The notes: generated by a model not told the origin, from the sequence alone. Positions 21,127-31,321 are shown, counted from the first letter of the stretch. The stretch: DNA of 64,000 nt from Limnephilus marmoratus (GCA_917880885.1 OU862927.1:36731571-36795570); one strand, 5' to 3'. Numbers and translations are program-made.

Positions 21127-22023
21127 AATCCAATACTCTTTCAATATCACATTAACAATGTGAATCTTTCTACAGTAACATTAATAAAGGATCTGGGTGT
21201 CGTTTTTGATAACAAGATGACATTTGTCCCCCACATTGATGCAATCACGAATAAAGCACTTAACCTGTCAAGGGCCAGGGTTTTTTGGAAAAATTTTTGG
21301 AAATTACCTTAAGAACAAGAATGGAGGAAGCTATTCTGACTTTTTCCTTGGTACAGTTTCTTTATACAAAAAATTTAAAATCGCATCCAAATTATTTGAA
21401 TTAATATTCTTTTTTGAAATTCCAATCTCGCGCGCGGGCGCGTTCCTGGCCTTTGAAAGGTTAAATGTCTCGGTTTTGTGTTAAGATCGTCCAAAGATCT
21501 AATGCATACTAATACACTTAAAACTCTATACATAACGCTAGTCAGAAGTATTCTTGAGTATAATTCCTCTCTCTGGTCGCCATTATACAATGTGCATTCA
21601 CACAAAATTGAAAGAGTACAACATAAATTTTTAAGGCATATAAATTGCAAATTAAAAATTCCAATAGAAAATTTAAATTGTAATTATTTAATGCAATTGC
21701 TTAAATTACCCGAATTGTCACAGCGAAGAAAAATCTGTGATGTTTTATTATTATTTAAAATTATCAACGGATATTTGGATAGCCCTGAACTTGTGAACAT
21801 GATAAATTATCAAGTACCTAACAATTACAACACCAGACTCCATGATCCATTTAACGTAGTTGCTTCTCGCACTAATTTTATGTTCAACTCTTGTCTTCAG
21901 AGATTGCATCGTGTGGGGAATGAAACTTGCTCTGTCGATATATTTTTTTATAAAAACATCGCTTCCTTCAAAAAGCGTATATGTATGCAGATGCAAAAAT
22001 CCTTAAATGTACCAGATTGTTAA
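21127..22023 (+). pseudogene. LINE-2 reverse transcriptase C-terminus, disrupted
   Basis: Upstream of the insertion the frame reads STVTLIKDLGVVFDNKMTF then HIDAITNKAL. Downstream it reads GFVLRSSKDLMHTNTLKTLY, then VRSILEYNSSLWSP, LLLFKIINGYLDSPELV and NIASFKKRI. The YNSSLW block corresponds to the LEYGSxxW motif of Jockey-clade ORF2. Removing the 197-bp insertion and one TTAA copy rejoins the frame exactly. Truncated and non-functional. Confidence 0.85.
21264..21460. mobile_element. piggyBac-type MITE in LINE-2, TTAA duplication
   Basis: The termini are CCTGTCAAGGGCCAGG and, complemented, CCTTTCAAAGGCCAGG. They are flanked by TTAA at 21,260-21,263 and 21,461-21,464. It is 197 bp and non-coding. 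TTAA targets with CC-starting ends are typical of piggyBac-type elements. Confidence 0.85.
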
Positions 22024-22310
22024 AAGTAACAAATTTAATACCCATTGCTCTGTAACTACTTTCATAGTATCTACTTACCTCTTTATACATATATGTAATT
22101 GCTGTGTACCTTTTATTTTATTTTTTTCCTGATAATAACAAACTAATGTAAAAATCTTTAAATGTTTCACATTGTTAACAGTAACCCACTGCTCTGTAAC
22201 TACATTCATAGTACCTACTTACTTATTTACATATGTAATTACTGTGTACCTTTTCTTTTCTTTTTCTCTTTTTGATAATAATAACAAACATACGTACATT
22301 TATGATAGCA
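21995..22310 (+). repeat. Tandem duplication of the LINE-2 3' UTR
   Basis: Two units starting AAAAATCCTTAAATGT (21,995) and AAAAATCTTTAAATGT (22,151) share CATTGCTCTGTAACTAC versus CACTGCTCTGTAACTAC and GCTGTGTACCTTTT-type ends. Confidence 0.75.
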
Positions 22311-22479
22311 AAAAAAATTATAATTAAAAAAAAAAAAAAATATATAAATAATTAATTACAAGAAACTTACCTACTTTTATATTAATTGTTAAAAATGTTT
22401 TACACCACTGCAATACCGGTATGCTTCAAGTATATTTGGAATCACATTTTGTGTGATATTGTGACAATAATTATTGAAT

Positions 22480-22712
22480 ATAATGTAGCGTGAGCCCAAA
22501 TACGAATCCGCTGGTTGAACTCCTTTGTAAACAATTACTTGAATATTAATACCTACTTATGTTAAGCCTACTTATATCTTTCTAGCTCTGTTTATCATTT
22601 TATGTACCATATACTTATGATACTGCATACTTGTTATAATGCTCCTGTACAATTTATTTTATATGTAAAAGCCATCAAGGCGTAAACAAACAAATAAATA
22701 AAATAAATAAAA
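22480..22712 (+). mobile_element. LINE 3' end with AATAAA tail
   Basis: TATGTAAAAGCCATCAAGGC followed by GTAAACAAACAAATAAATAA is a typical 3' UTR and tail of an insect Jockey-like LINE. Coding part absent. Confidence 0.5.
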
Positions 22713-22725
22713 CTTCTTCCTTTCA

Positions 22726-22960
22726 GAATGCCCCATTAAATAGGGCAATTCAACTGCTTAACGATTCTTCATTGAGCATTGACATCTTCAATGTTACCTA
22801 TAGAGAGTTCAGTAACTATCTTTTAACATACGTCTCAACATAGTGAAACTGCCCCCTTGGCCTTTTTTTCCCTTATATTTTGTAATCTTCTCCGTAATAA
22901 TTTGGTGTAAAACTGTTTTATGGAAAACCTGAAAAAATAAATGAATAAATAACGCCTAAG
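22726..22960 (+). pseudogene. C-terminal scrap of a third Jockey-like LINE
   Basis: One frame reads NAPLNRAIQLLNDSSLSIDI then FNVTYREFSNYLLTYVST and stop, the usual last residues of a LINE ORF2. It is followed by a 3' UTR ending AATAAATGAATAAATAA. Confidence 0.6.
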
Positions 22961-23147
22961 TGATAATTTTTACCTGAATGTTGCAATTAAGTTGCGCAAA
23001 GTACTGGAAAGTCGCTTAAATACCTTTTTTCTTGTTTTAATCGCGTTTGCGGTAGTATATAAAACAAGAGATTTAGAGAAAGAAAAGGATTGCCAACTTG
23101 GAAGATTTTAATTCCCTAGTTTTTTTTAAATCTAAATAAAGAAAAAC

Positions 23148-23724
23148 ATGTTACGTAACGCGTTGTTCGACCCCCCCCCCCTCCTCCCCCCCCTCCTCCC
23201 CCCCCCTCGTAACGCACAGTAACGTTTCACAAGACCCCCCCCCACCCAAGTGCGTTACGTAATACTTGAGGAGGCGTCTACTAATATCTACAGGAATTCC
23301 AAAAACTGAAAAAATCGTACTAATATCTATGAGAAGGAAAGTGTTAACGAATATCTACAGCTCAATCTGTTGACGAATATCTATGAGAACCAAAGTGTTG
23401 ACGAATATCTACAGCACTGGCAGAGGTTGGATTTGCAATTATGTATAGAATATTGGAATAACGTAATATTGCGTATGCAGTTTAAAAAACTTAATTTATG
23501 TAAGTATGTGTGTAAAAATCCCTACTATCGGACTATTGGACACATTTATCTGATTAATCCAACCTACGCCTACGCTCTGTAGATATTAGTTCAACCTACG
23601 CTCTATAGATATTAGTCAACACTCTGAAGTTCGTAGATATTAGTTCAACATATGAGCTGTAGATATTCGTCCGACATATAGGCTGTAGATATTAGTATCT
23701 GGAGTCGTACTTGAACGGCCCCTA
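23148..23724. mobile_element. TTACGTAA-ended element carrying motif-array copy 3
   Basis: It has TTACGTAACGCG at the left, long C-rich tracts, CGTAACGCACAGTAACG, and TGCGTTACGTAATACTTGA at the right, interrupted at 23,270-23,706 and resuming TACTTGAACGGCCCC. It is the same family as 20,832. The interruption proves the motif-array element is younger. Confidence 0.65.
23270..23706 (+). mobile_element. Motif-array element, copy 3
   Basis: It starts GGAGGCGTC and ends GGAGTC, with flanks ATACTTGA (23,262-23,269) and GTACTTGA (23,707-23,714). The 13-mers start at 23,281, 23,320, 23,348, 23,374 and 23,402 in forward sense. In reverse sense they start at 23,577, 23,603, 23,631, 23,657 and 23,683. 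Spacing is therefore 26 or 28 bp except for the outermost 39. The central 160 bp is unique. An ORF across the left half is incidental. Confidence 0.85.
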
Positions 23725-24118
23725 AACTGTAGCTACTATTTATTGCACGCAAATTTTATTTGCGTCATAAATAAATAAATAAATAAATTATATCACAAAT
23801 CAGTACCTAAATTACTTACTAAATTACAAATATTATAATAACCTTTTGACATCATTTTCCATTAATTATTTCAAAACATTTAACATTATAATATTAAAAT
23901 AAATCATTATTATTCTATCAATTATTTCCCATTTATTAAATAAATCTCGGTATTAATATAATTTTGTTGTTCAGTTTTCCAGTTAGCGCCCATTATATGG
24001 GTAAACCTTTTTGCTAAAGAAGCATAAAATCAAGAACTGTGAGTTCTGGCGTTACGAAATTTGCACAGCTTTTTCTGTCTGAATTCCAAGATAAAAAAAC
24101 AATAATAAATTATCAGCA
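23725..24118. other. Unassigned sequence with AAAT microsatellite
   Basis: AT-rich, with (AAAT)n near 23,767-23,787. No gene. Confidence 0.35.
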
Positions 24119-24513
24119 TTTTTTTTTAATTTCTTGAATGCCTCGCAAAAGTCAGAGCTGCTCCCGTCTGCAGTCAGCGAGGCTATGGCATTCATATTTG
24201 GGGTAAGTTGTGAGGTCGAAGGTAGTGCGGAATGGAAGGAAATGGGAAAGGAGGCGAGGAATTACTTGGCTATTCAGATTTGGTCACCAAACACGACTAA
24301 ACGACTTCAAGCATCGTTTCAATTCTGAATGGTGATCTTAAATCAGGGCGATACTGAGAGTATCTTCCACTCTAGAACGTGCCGCAAATACACAATATAT
24401 ATTTTTAAATAAAATAAATTAATCAAATAATATTTTCTGCGCACGTCGTAATTCGAATCCCCGAACTTCGGATTGCTAGTCGAGAGCCTTATCACTCGAC
24501 CACGGAGGCCGTC
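24119..24513 (-). mobile_element. SINE-A copy 3, reversed
   Basis: The reverse strand reads from GACGGCCTCCGTGG through box B GGGATTCGAATTAC to the A tail (poly-T at 24,119-24,127). It is more diverged than the other copies. ORFs inside are incidental. Confidence 0.75.
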
Positions 24514-24539
24514 AATTATATAGTTTCCATATGGGAATC

Positions 24540-24860
24540 GGTATAATAATAATAATCGGCTAATTTATATAGCGCCGTTTTCGTGGAAAATCACCTCAAG
24601 GGCGCTGTACACAATAAATATATAAAATAATTAATATTTCTGGCTTATAACTAAGATTTACAATTACAACTAGTGACTAACTTATAGGTACTTATATTAC
24701 TGGCTTACAACTAAGATTTACAATTATAACTAGTGACTTACATCTAAGACTTATAGCTAGTGACTTATGACTAAGACATATAGATTCTAACCTAAAACTG
24801 GTGACTTATTAACACTTATTAACGCACGGTGGTAAAAGGCATCGTTTAAAATGCTTATTA
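24540..24860. repeat. Degenerate minisatellite
   Basis: Irregular repeats of CTTATAACTAAGATTTACAA and CTAGTGACTTA-type units between 24,648 and 24,815. They are preceded by TATAGCGCCGTTTTCGTGG and CAAGGGCGCTGTACA, which form an inverted GCGCC/GGCGC pair. Confidence 0.6.
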
Positions 24861-24997
24861 CAAGCCAGCATCATTATTTTGATATGCGGTACTGATTATT
24901 CAGGGGTACAAAACATTTTATTGATAACTAGCTGGTCCCGGCATGCGTTGCCATGCCATTTAATAAAGAAATTGTTTCTCCCTGAGTGTCCTTTCCC

Positions 24998-25880
24998 TTT
25001 TTGTATTCTTTCACCTATGCTGTTCAACTTATATTCAGAAGAAATATTCAATGAAGCTCTGCAAGAAGCTACTCAAGGACTTGTTATAAATGGGAAGATT
25101 CTAAACAACCTGCGTTATGCAGATGATACGGTACTTCTAACAAGTAACATTGAGGAGTTACAACTTTTGCTGAATCAAGTAGTGAAGACTTGTGAGAATT
25201 TTGGGCTAGAACTGAATATAAATAAAACAAAATACATGCTCATAAGCAAAAATAACGCATTGGATGAACATCTTTATATTGCTGGAACAAAACTGGAGAA
25301 GGTACAAAGTATTGTATACTTGGGCTGCAATGTAAATGATAGATGGGATCCTTCAGTTGAAATCAAATGCCGCATTGAGCAAGCTCGTGCAACCTTCATC
25401 CGCATGAAAAAAATGTTCTGCAGTCATGATCTCAACCTTGGATTACGAATACGAATGGTCAGATGCTACGTATTTTCAATATTATTTTATGGAATGGAAG
25501 CATGGACGCTTACTGAAGAATTAATTAGGCGACTTGAGGCATTCGAGATGTGGATCTACAGAAGAATACTTAAAATAAGCTGGATGGACAGGGTCACAAA
25601 TGAAGATGTTATGGTTCGGATGAATAAAGAAAAGGAAGTTATTAAAACCATAAAAATCCGAAAACTTCAATATCTTGGACACGTGATGAGACATCCAGAG
25701 AAGTATGAGATCCTGCATCTCATAATGCAGGGAAAGATTGCCGGAAGACGGGGCCCTGGAAGAAGGAGAACCTCATGGCTGAAAAACCTGAGACAGTGGT
25801 TTGGCCAGTCTACCGTGGAGCTGTTCCGGGCCGCAGTAAACAAAGTCCGCATAGCCAACATGATAGCCAACGTCCGTTGA
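24998..25880 (+). pseudogene. RTE-like reverse transcriptase, C-terminal part
   Basis: The LINE frame opens with CILSPMLFNLYSEEIF, the end of RT motif B, then LRYADDTVLLTS (motif C, both catalytic Asp kept), ELNINKTKYM, YLGCNVNDRWDPSVEI, and the C-terminal LQYLGHVMRHPEKYEILHLI and GRRGPGRRRTSWLKNLRQW, ending at TGA 25,878-25,880. Motif A and the endonuclease are missing through 5' truncation. The frame is open throughout, suggesting recent insertion. An upstream ATG at 24,879 lies in host sequence and is not the native start. Confidence 0.85.
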
Positions 25881-25908
25881 ACGGACAAGGCAAAACAAGA
25901 AGAAGAAG
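24998..25908 (+). mobile_element. RTE-like LINE, 5'-truncated, with 9-bp duplication
   Basis: It is inserted in the Helitron-like element with TCCTTTCCC on both sides (24,989-24,997; 25,909-25,917). The intact target is visible in the copy at about 58,502. The 3' end is a short AAGAAGAAG tail rather than poly-A. Length 911 bp. Confidence 0.9.
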
Positions 25909-26652
25909 TCCTTTCCCATTCGTCCCGTTCCCCTTCCGCCTCCCCTTCTTCTCCTGCGTCCTCTTCCCCTCTCGCGTTCCCGCTCCGCCACCTCCACCTT
26001 CCCTCTCGCCACTCTACTCCCCCACCCCTCCCCCGTCTCGCGAACCCCCCTCCCGTGTTTCCCTCCCCCCTCCCAGGTCCCCCTCTCCCTTCCCGCGTTT
26101 CCCTTCCACCTTCCCCGCCTTCCCTTTCCCGCTCCCTCGTCCCGCCAACCCTCCTCCCGCGTTCCATATATTCAATCCCAGTACATTCAGTTTTTAAACA
26201 GCCCGTGTGCCACCTTTTACAATGTTTATTCAAATTTCCGTTTTTCATGTATATTAAATTTGGTACCTAACATAGGTACCTATTTAAAATACCTAAAATT
26301 CTTGATTCAATTCAAACTATTAGGGGAGTACCTACTTTAAATAAATTTATTAAAGATTTTCAAAAATAGAATCCTGATTGAACAATCAATGTTTGGCAAA
26401 ACGTCATTCTCAAACACGCGAACTGTCAAACATACTCATGTTTTCTGAAATTATCCAATTTTCTGCGCAATTTTCTTAATTTTTCTCTCCGTAAGAACCA
26501 TCCTCGTACTTCAAGGAATATTCTAAAAAAAGAATTAGCGAAATCGGTTCAGCTGATCTCGAGATTTGCGCTTACCAACACATTTAGCGATTCATTTTTA
26601 TATTATAGATGTTAGAAAATTTAAAAAATGAGTATGTTGTAATGTACATTGA

Positions 26653-26965
26653 TTTTATTGGAAGCAATTATGTATTTACTATTTCAATCGTTTCAGACAC
26701 CCAACATAACCTAATCATTTTACATACCGAAATGGCTCAGTGGTAGGAGTCCTCTATGGAATCGAAAAGTAAGCGAAATGGGTATCAACACACGTACCAA
26801 CCCACTCAGCAATATCCAAAGTATATTAGAATAATTCCTACCTGCACATTTTGCGTTAGGCCTAGTCTTCTATGGAATCGAAAAGTAGGCGAAATGGGTA
26901 TCAAAACACGTACCAACCTACACAGCAATAGCTAAATTATATTAGAATTCCTACCTGAACATTTT
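26653..26965 (+). mobile_element. SINE-C copy 2, with internal partial duplication
   Basis: Shares TACCGAAATGGCTCAGTGG and flanks with 19,400-19,600. The unit TCTATGGAATCGAAAAGTA then GCGAAATGGGTATCAA occurs twice (about 26,752 and 26,870). Confidence 0.5.
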
Positions 26966-27297
26966 GTGGTAAATTTTCCTTTGAGGTTTAAACAAACGCT
27001 TACGTAATTGCGAGGTGAATGGATTATGTTTTTACATAACACCAAGTTATTAAGGTTGCTAATCTACCTTAAACCGCAAACTCCTAACCGCAAACGGTAA
27101 ATATCCATCTTACAAAGTTAAATCATAAAGCCTTTACTTTCATTAAATGAGAAATTGACAATAAACACTACTTTCAAATTGAATTTCTACAACCTACTAA
27201 AATAGATTTGACACGCTTGTAGATGTGTAAAAGAAAGAAAATTGTCGGGTAAATCATACCATAAGTGGAAAACTGGTAAGTCTACATCACATAGAGG
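26966..27297. other. Unassigned sequence
   Basis: No gene or bounded repeat. Confidence 0.3.
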
Positions 27298-27305
27298 GTA
27301 TTTTT

Positions 27306-27904
27306 CATAGACATATGAATATATATAGACCTACCCTATGTGATAAAAGCGTATTATTTTCCCCTCCCCGTAACTGTTCCATGGAGCCGGCTGGGCTTAC
27401 GAGAATTGAATCAAAAAAATGTGTCGTCATCATTCTTGTCCTGACCAGCGCCGAGCTCACATCGTACATTTTACGAAATAGTAGCTTGTGCTTTACATTA
27501 TACCTAAAATATATCGATCGTAACGAATGTGAGCGGTTCTCCAGTGAGCTCGTCGCTGGTTACAGGGGTAAGTAAATTATGAAACATTTGTAAAAGTGTC
27601 TTAACTAAATACGGCAACAAAATATTCGTCTGTTAAAAGTGGCGAACTTTACTTTGCCGCATTTGGACTTCGCAAATACGTTAATAACGTGGCGAGCAAT
27701 TCGCGCTCCCATGTAAAAAGGTCTATTCATTCAAAAGCAGATTTTGCTTTTAAGAACTAAATGGTGGTATTATAATGCGAGATGCCTATATACTGTTAGA
27801 TTGATTTTTTAACGAATCACGGTCATCTTTCCCCTCTTCGCCCCCCATAGTTTGGTTTTACCCCTCATCTGTATTTTCTCGTCGATTAAATTTGGATGTC
27901 TATG
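27306..27904 (+). mobile_element. CATAGACAT MITE, copy 1
   Basis: The ends CATAGACATATGAATATAT and, complemented, CATAGACATCCAAATTTAA are flanked by GTATTTTT on both sides (27,298-27,305; 27,905-27,912), a perfect 8-bp duplication. It is 599 bp. Related copies are at 37,555 and 59,676. The 86-residue ORF is not conserved as protein between copies. Likely hAT-like, non-autonomous. Confidence 0.85.
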
Positions 27905-27912
27905 GTATTTTT

Positions 27913-28335
27913 CCATTTGGGAGGCGGTTATGGGTACTGCCTTTGGGGGAAAATTTATTGGACAACCCTTGCCGTAGGTCACCTCAAGTGGTTCGCTATG
28001 TTTGGTGATTTAGCAGGGGTGCTTAGGTTCGTGGGGTGAGCGTGGCGGCCAGATCGAGAGAGACTGGTTGAGGTAGATTTAAACTAGACTTCTCCGGTCG
28101 GACTCTCCCAACCCATTGCCTTGTACCGCAGTGACAGGGATGGGTGCACACTGCACACGTCCGTCATTCCTGGACACAATGACCGCCAGATTCCTACCCA
28201 CCCCTAATGCACTTTCTTCCCTGAACTTCCTCTCCTTCTTTTCCCTAAAGACCTTCCACACAGCATCCCCAAAGATGACATAGGCCCGAGGGAAATTGTT
28301 TTCCTCAAAAAGGGCCTCCTGTAAATAAAATCGTG
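27913..28335 (+). mobile_element. SINE-B copy, sense orientation
   Basis: It runs from ATTTGGGAGGCGGTTATGGG through GGTTCGCTATGTTTGGTGAT to the LINE-like 3' end CACACAGCATCCCCAAAGAT, stem-loop, and TAAATAAAA tail. This copy shows the family orientation and the similarity to the LINE-1 3' end best. Confidence 0.7.
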
Positions 28336-28879
28336 TGTGCAGTTCACACTCGGTAGAAGTGAATCCTTCAGAAAACTAAACTTCGATATAATGAGACTAT
28401 TGCAGAGTATCACGTAATTTTAGGTTTTATTTATGATAATATTGTTGCCAAGTTCAAAAATTATTTTACGTTTTATTCTACGAAGCACCGCACAATGAGG
28501 AGTCCGACAGGCTACGAAGCGCCGCACAAAGCGTACGTCGATTAGTCGGTAGCCAATCATGTGCTGTAAATAAATAAAGAAATAATAAATACGTAATCAC
28601 CCATTCTAATACACAAACGATGAACGGTGTCTTAGTTACACTTTGAATAAAGAATATACAAACTCAGATTCGATTTGGATCTAGAGAGAGCTGACAACAT
28701 TGCGTTTCAGCAGACTGTCATCTGAAATTCGCGTCTTGAAAAGTGACGTTATTTTGAACATAATTTTTTAATTAACCGTTACAACAAACAATTAACCGTG
28801 AATACAACCCCTCAAGTTAATTTGTTCGCTTTTCGGAACAACTCGTATAGGTCTCTATAGAAATCGCTGGTGTTTCGTT
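28336..28879. other. Unassigned sequence with low-copy repeat
   Basis: Begins with GTGCAGTTCACACTCGGTAG and CCTTCAGAAAACTAAA, the complement of a segment seen near 18,907, 39,927 and 44,876. A GAAGC(A/G)CCGCACAA duplication lies at about 28,483 and 28,517. No gene. Confidence 0.35.
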
Positions 28880-28934
28880 CATGGAAATCGTTGTTATTGG
28901 AAAGAGAAAACATCACACTATATATTCAAATCTA

Positions 28935-29532
28935 AGCCTCCCAAAAACTGGGCGTACTGTACAGGGCCCGCAGATACTTTAATATACTACATATACAACT
29001 GTTAACCCTGTACAAATCACAAGGGCGCCCCACGGTTGAATTTGGCAGCCACCTCTGGTCTGGAGCTCCAAAATGCCTGAAAAATATCAACGACTCTGCA
29101 GAAACGGGTGGTCCGTTTAATAGATTCTCCCATCTTAACAGACGGATTGCAATCTTTAGAGCACAAGCGTCGGGTGGGAACGCTATCCTTGTTCTACCGG
29201 TATTACAATGGAAGATTCTCCGAGGAACTAGCGTCATTGATCCCTTCGGCACAGGTGCATAGTCGGGAAAAACGCCAAACGCGTGCACAACATTTGTACA
29301 CGGTTGACATTTGTCACATGAGAACGGGTCGTTTCTTCGACTCGTTCTTGTGTTCAACAGCTCGGCTGTGGAATGATTTGCCGGCCTCTGTATTTCCTCC
29401 TTTCTGCAACATGGCCTCTTCAAGACCAATGTTCATTCCTTCCTCTCCCCAAAAGGCCCTCCACACAGCATCCCAGATGACATAGGCTTATTTTCCTCAG
29501 GGCCTCCTGTGTGGAGTTAATGTGAAAAAAAA
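28935..29532 (+). mobile_element. LINE-1 copy 2, 5'-truncated
   Basis: It starts AGCCTCCCAAAAACTGGGCG and ends in an 8-base A run. The RT C-terminal frame (29,108-29,485) reads VRLIDSPILTDGLQSLEH and ARLWNDLPASVFPP. A 2-bp deletion after NMA near 29,413 shifts the last residues. The 5' arm of the 3' UTR stem-loop is deleted. Confidence 0.85.
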
Positions 29533-29780
29533 TTAAAGTTAACCACAAAATAATTAAAATGTACATCTTTATGGTCCCCATGTTTCTGACCGCAATTTGA
29601 AAAATAATGACACTTTGGGATTTAAAAAAAATATTTTTACAAGAAACCACAAAAAGTTAGGTAATGAAAACGTTTATAGTACATTGGTCTAATAAAATAT
29701 ACGTGTTTTTTTCCATAAATTTTTGAAACTTTTTAAAGTTTGCATTGCCATTTTTTTTTTGCATTATTATTATCAATTTT

Positions 29781-30097
29781 TGTGGTACATCTAAAAGCTT
29801 CCGTGCATGTCACATAGAGGGCAGCGCTAAAAGCTGTCCCGAAAGTCCGCTAGATGGCAATTTGTTTAGTTCGGAGTTTGGGCACCAGGGGAGCCAAGGG
29901 CCCAGGTGCAGCCTACAGGAGCTCATTCGATTTAGATATCATTTAGCCAGCTCCCAGCTAGGTTTATTTATTGTGGTCACCACTTGTACATGCGAAGTGT
30001 TAAATAAATCCTAGATTAACATAAAAGATCCTTATTCTTTCCAAAGAAGTAATCTCCTCCCAAGACGAGTTCGAGAACTGTTTGTCTGAACACAACA
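29781..30097 (+). mobile_element. Solo LTR 1
   Basis: 317 bp starting TGTGGTACATC and ending GAACACAACA, flanked by ATTTT at 29,776-29,780 and 30,098-30,102, a 5-bp duplication. A polyadenylation signal AATAAA is near 30,003, placing the sense on the plus strand. No internal region remains. The retroelement class is not determined. Confidence 0.7.
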
Positions 30098-30240
30098 ATT
30101 TTTAAGTCATTATTTTTAATAATAAAATTAGATTTTTTTCATCACCTTTCAAAAAAAGTTTTTTGTTTTTGAATACGTTCACAAATAAATAATCCGTTTA
30201 TTTGGGTTTTAATGCAATGCAGAAATATCTGACCTACTGA

Positions 30241-30531
30241 TAATAATTTCCCTCAGGGCCTATGTCATCTTTGGGGATGCTGTGTAGAGGGTTTTTTAAG
30301 GAAAGGAAGGAGAGTTCTGGGAAGGAAAATGGTTTAAGGGGTGGGTAGGAATCTGGGGTTCAGTGTGCCCTGGTCATCCGCCTTCAAGACCTAGACAAAC
30401 CTCACCCCATGAACCCGGGCACCCCTGCTAAATCACCAAACGTAGCGAACCACTTGGGGTGACCTATGGCAGAGATGTTGGTTATCCATTAAAGGTTCCC
30501 GGGGCGACAGTACCCATTCCCGCCTCCCAAA
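30241..30531 (-). mobile_element. SINE-B copy, reversed
   Basis: From CCCTCAGGGCCTATGTCATC to CATTCCCGCCTCCCAAATTA, with TAAATCACCAAACGTAGCG in between. The middle (30,370) is deleted relative to the full copy. Confidence 0.65.
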
Positions 30532-30624
30532 TTATGCAACGATATATCGGAAAACCGATAAATATCGACGATACGCCGATATCGATATTTCAATATCGAA
30601 AATCTCAATATATCATACTAAAAC

Positions 30625-30775
30625 ATCTCTTGGGCAAAGAACCTATTTATACCAAGCTCCACTTATGTTTAATATTCTGCCAGATTACATTAAATCTTCC
30701 AATTCGTTAGCTAAATTTAAAAAGAATGTTAAGATATTTGTGTTGACATTTTTTCATCATTGTACTTTTTTAAAT
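30625..30775 (+). pseudogene. LINE C-terminal scrap inside the hAT remnant
   Basis: The frame reads YLYQAPLMFNILPDYIKSSN then SLAKFKKNVKIFVLTF, the typical last residues of a Jockey/CR1-type ORF2. Only about 45 residues remain. Confidence 0.5.
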
Positions 30776-31080
30776 AATAAGATTTCAATTTTTAAATAAT
30801 AAGATTTGTTTTTTAATAATATTTGTTTTTTTGAATAATAAGCTTTTTTTTTAAATAAATAGATTTTATTTGAGTTCCATTTGCCAAAATTGGAGTGTCA
30901 CCCTAGATGTTTTGAATTAGCTTTGTGTAGCTTTGTTTCTTGGTGGGTATAGTAATTAAAGATTTATTTATGGTCTATATTGTTACAAATCATACTTAAA
31001 TTACCCATCTGGTAGAAATATGATATTTTCTTCTTCTAACACAGCAAGTTCTGTCAAAAGTTCTAAGTTCTGTCAAAACC

Positions 31081-31108
31081 CTGAAGAAGTCAGCTTTGCT
31101 GACGAAAC
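31081..31108 (+). other. Hammerhead-like core sequence
   Basis: CTGAAGA, one extra A, a 6-bp stem GTCAGC/GCTGAC with loop TTT, then GAAAC. This is the order of conserved parts in a hammerhead ribozyme core (CUGANGA, stem II, GAAA). One unpaired base is extra and stems I and III were not found, so activity is unproven. Confidence 0.3.
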
Positions 31109-31321
31109 ATGTCGGTTTTATAAACAATAAAAGTGGTAAAAACCAAGTAATTTATTAATTTCAAATAAGATATTTTTATTTCTTACTTTATTATAATATT
31201 TTAGAGTTTTAAATGTAGTATTATGTTTTAAATGTAGTATTAAATATAGTATAATGCTATTATTATATCTTTTGCTCCTGTAAATACTCTAAAAGTAAAC
31301 ATTCTTGAAACATGGCAAGAG

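Larger units (their letters stand above)
21070..22150 (+). mobile_element. LINE-2 fragment (Jockey-like), interrupted by a 197-bp insertion
   Basis: A reverse transcriptase C-terminal region runs from about 21,127 to a TAA at 22,021, split by the insertion at 21,264-21,460. The 3' UTR is partly duplicated in tandem (unit spacing about 156 bp, from 21,995 to 22,310). The 5' part with catalytic motifs is absent. Confidence 0.8.
24928..26609 (-). mobile_element. Helitron-like element carrying an RTE-type LINE
   Basis: On the minus strand it starts TCTATAATATAAAAATGAAT after A and ends with hairpin GGCAT...ATGCC, then GGGACCAGCTAG before T. These are Helitron traits: TC start, 3' hairpin, CTRR end, insertion between A and T, no duplication. 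The closest copy is 58,442-59,182. No Rep/helicase is encoded. The pyrimidine-rich block at 25,915-26,160 gives long spurious ORFs on both strands. Confidence 0.7.
28880..30235 (-). mobile_element. TTAA-type MITE, copy C, with two insertions
   Basis: The reverse strand matches copies A, B and D on both sides of two insertions (LINE-1 copy 2 and a solo LTR): CAAATAAACGGATTATTTAT near 30,184-30,205, ACCACAAAATAATT near 29,545, and AGAAAACATCACAC near 28,904. Both outer termini are lost. Confidence 0.55.

Noticed and set aside
23270..23706. CRISPR-like array (short repeats at 26-28-bp steps)
   Set aside because: Eukaryotic context. The intervening sequences are the same in all four copies and the motif flips orientation mid-element, so it is a mobile element.
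25667..26270. Long overlapping ORFs on both strands (up to 193 residues) rich in Pro/Ser or Arg/Gly
   Set aside because: They arise from the pyrimidine-rich block of a Helitron-like repeat. The same happens at 8,112-8,502, 52,909-53,775, 56,895-57,266 and 58,462-58,913. Low complexity, no domain.
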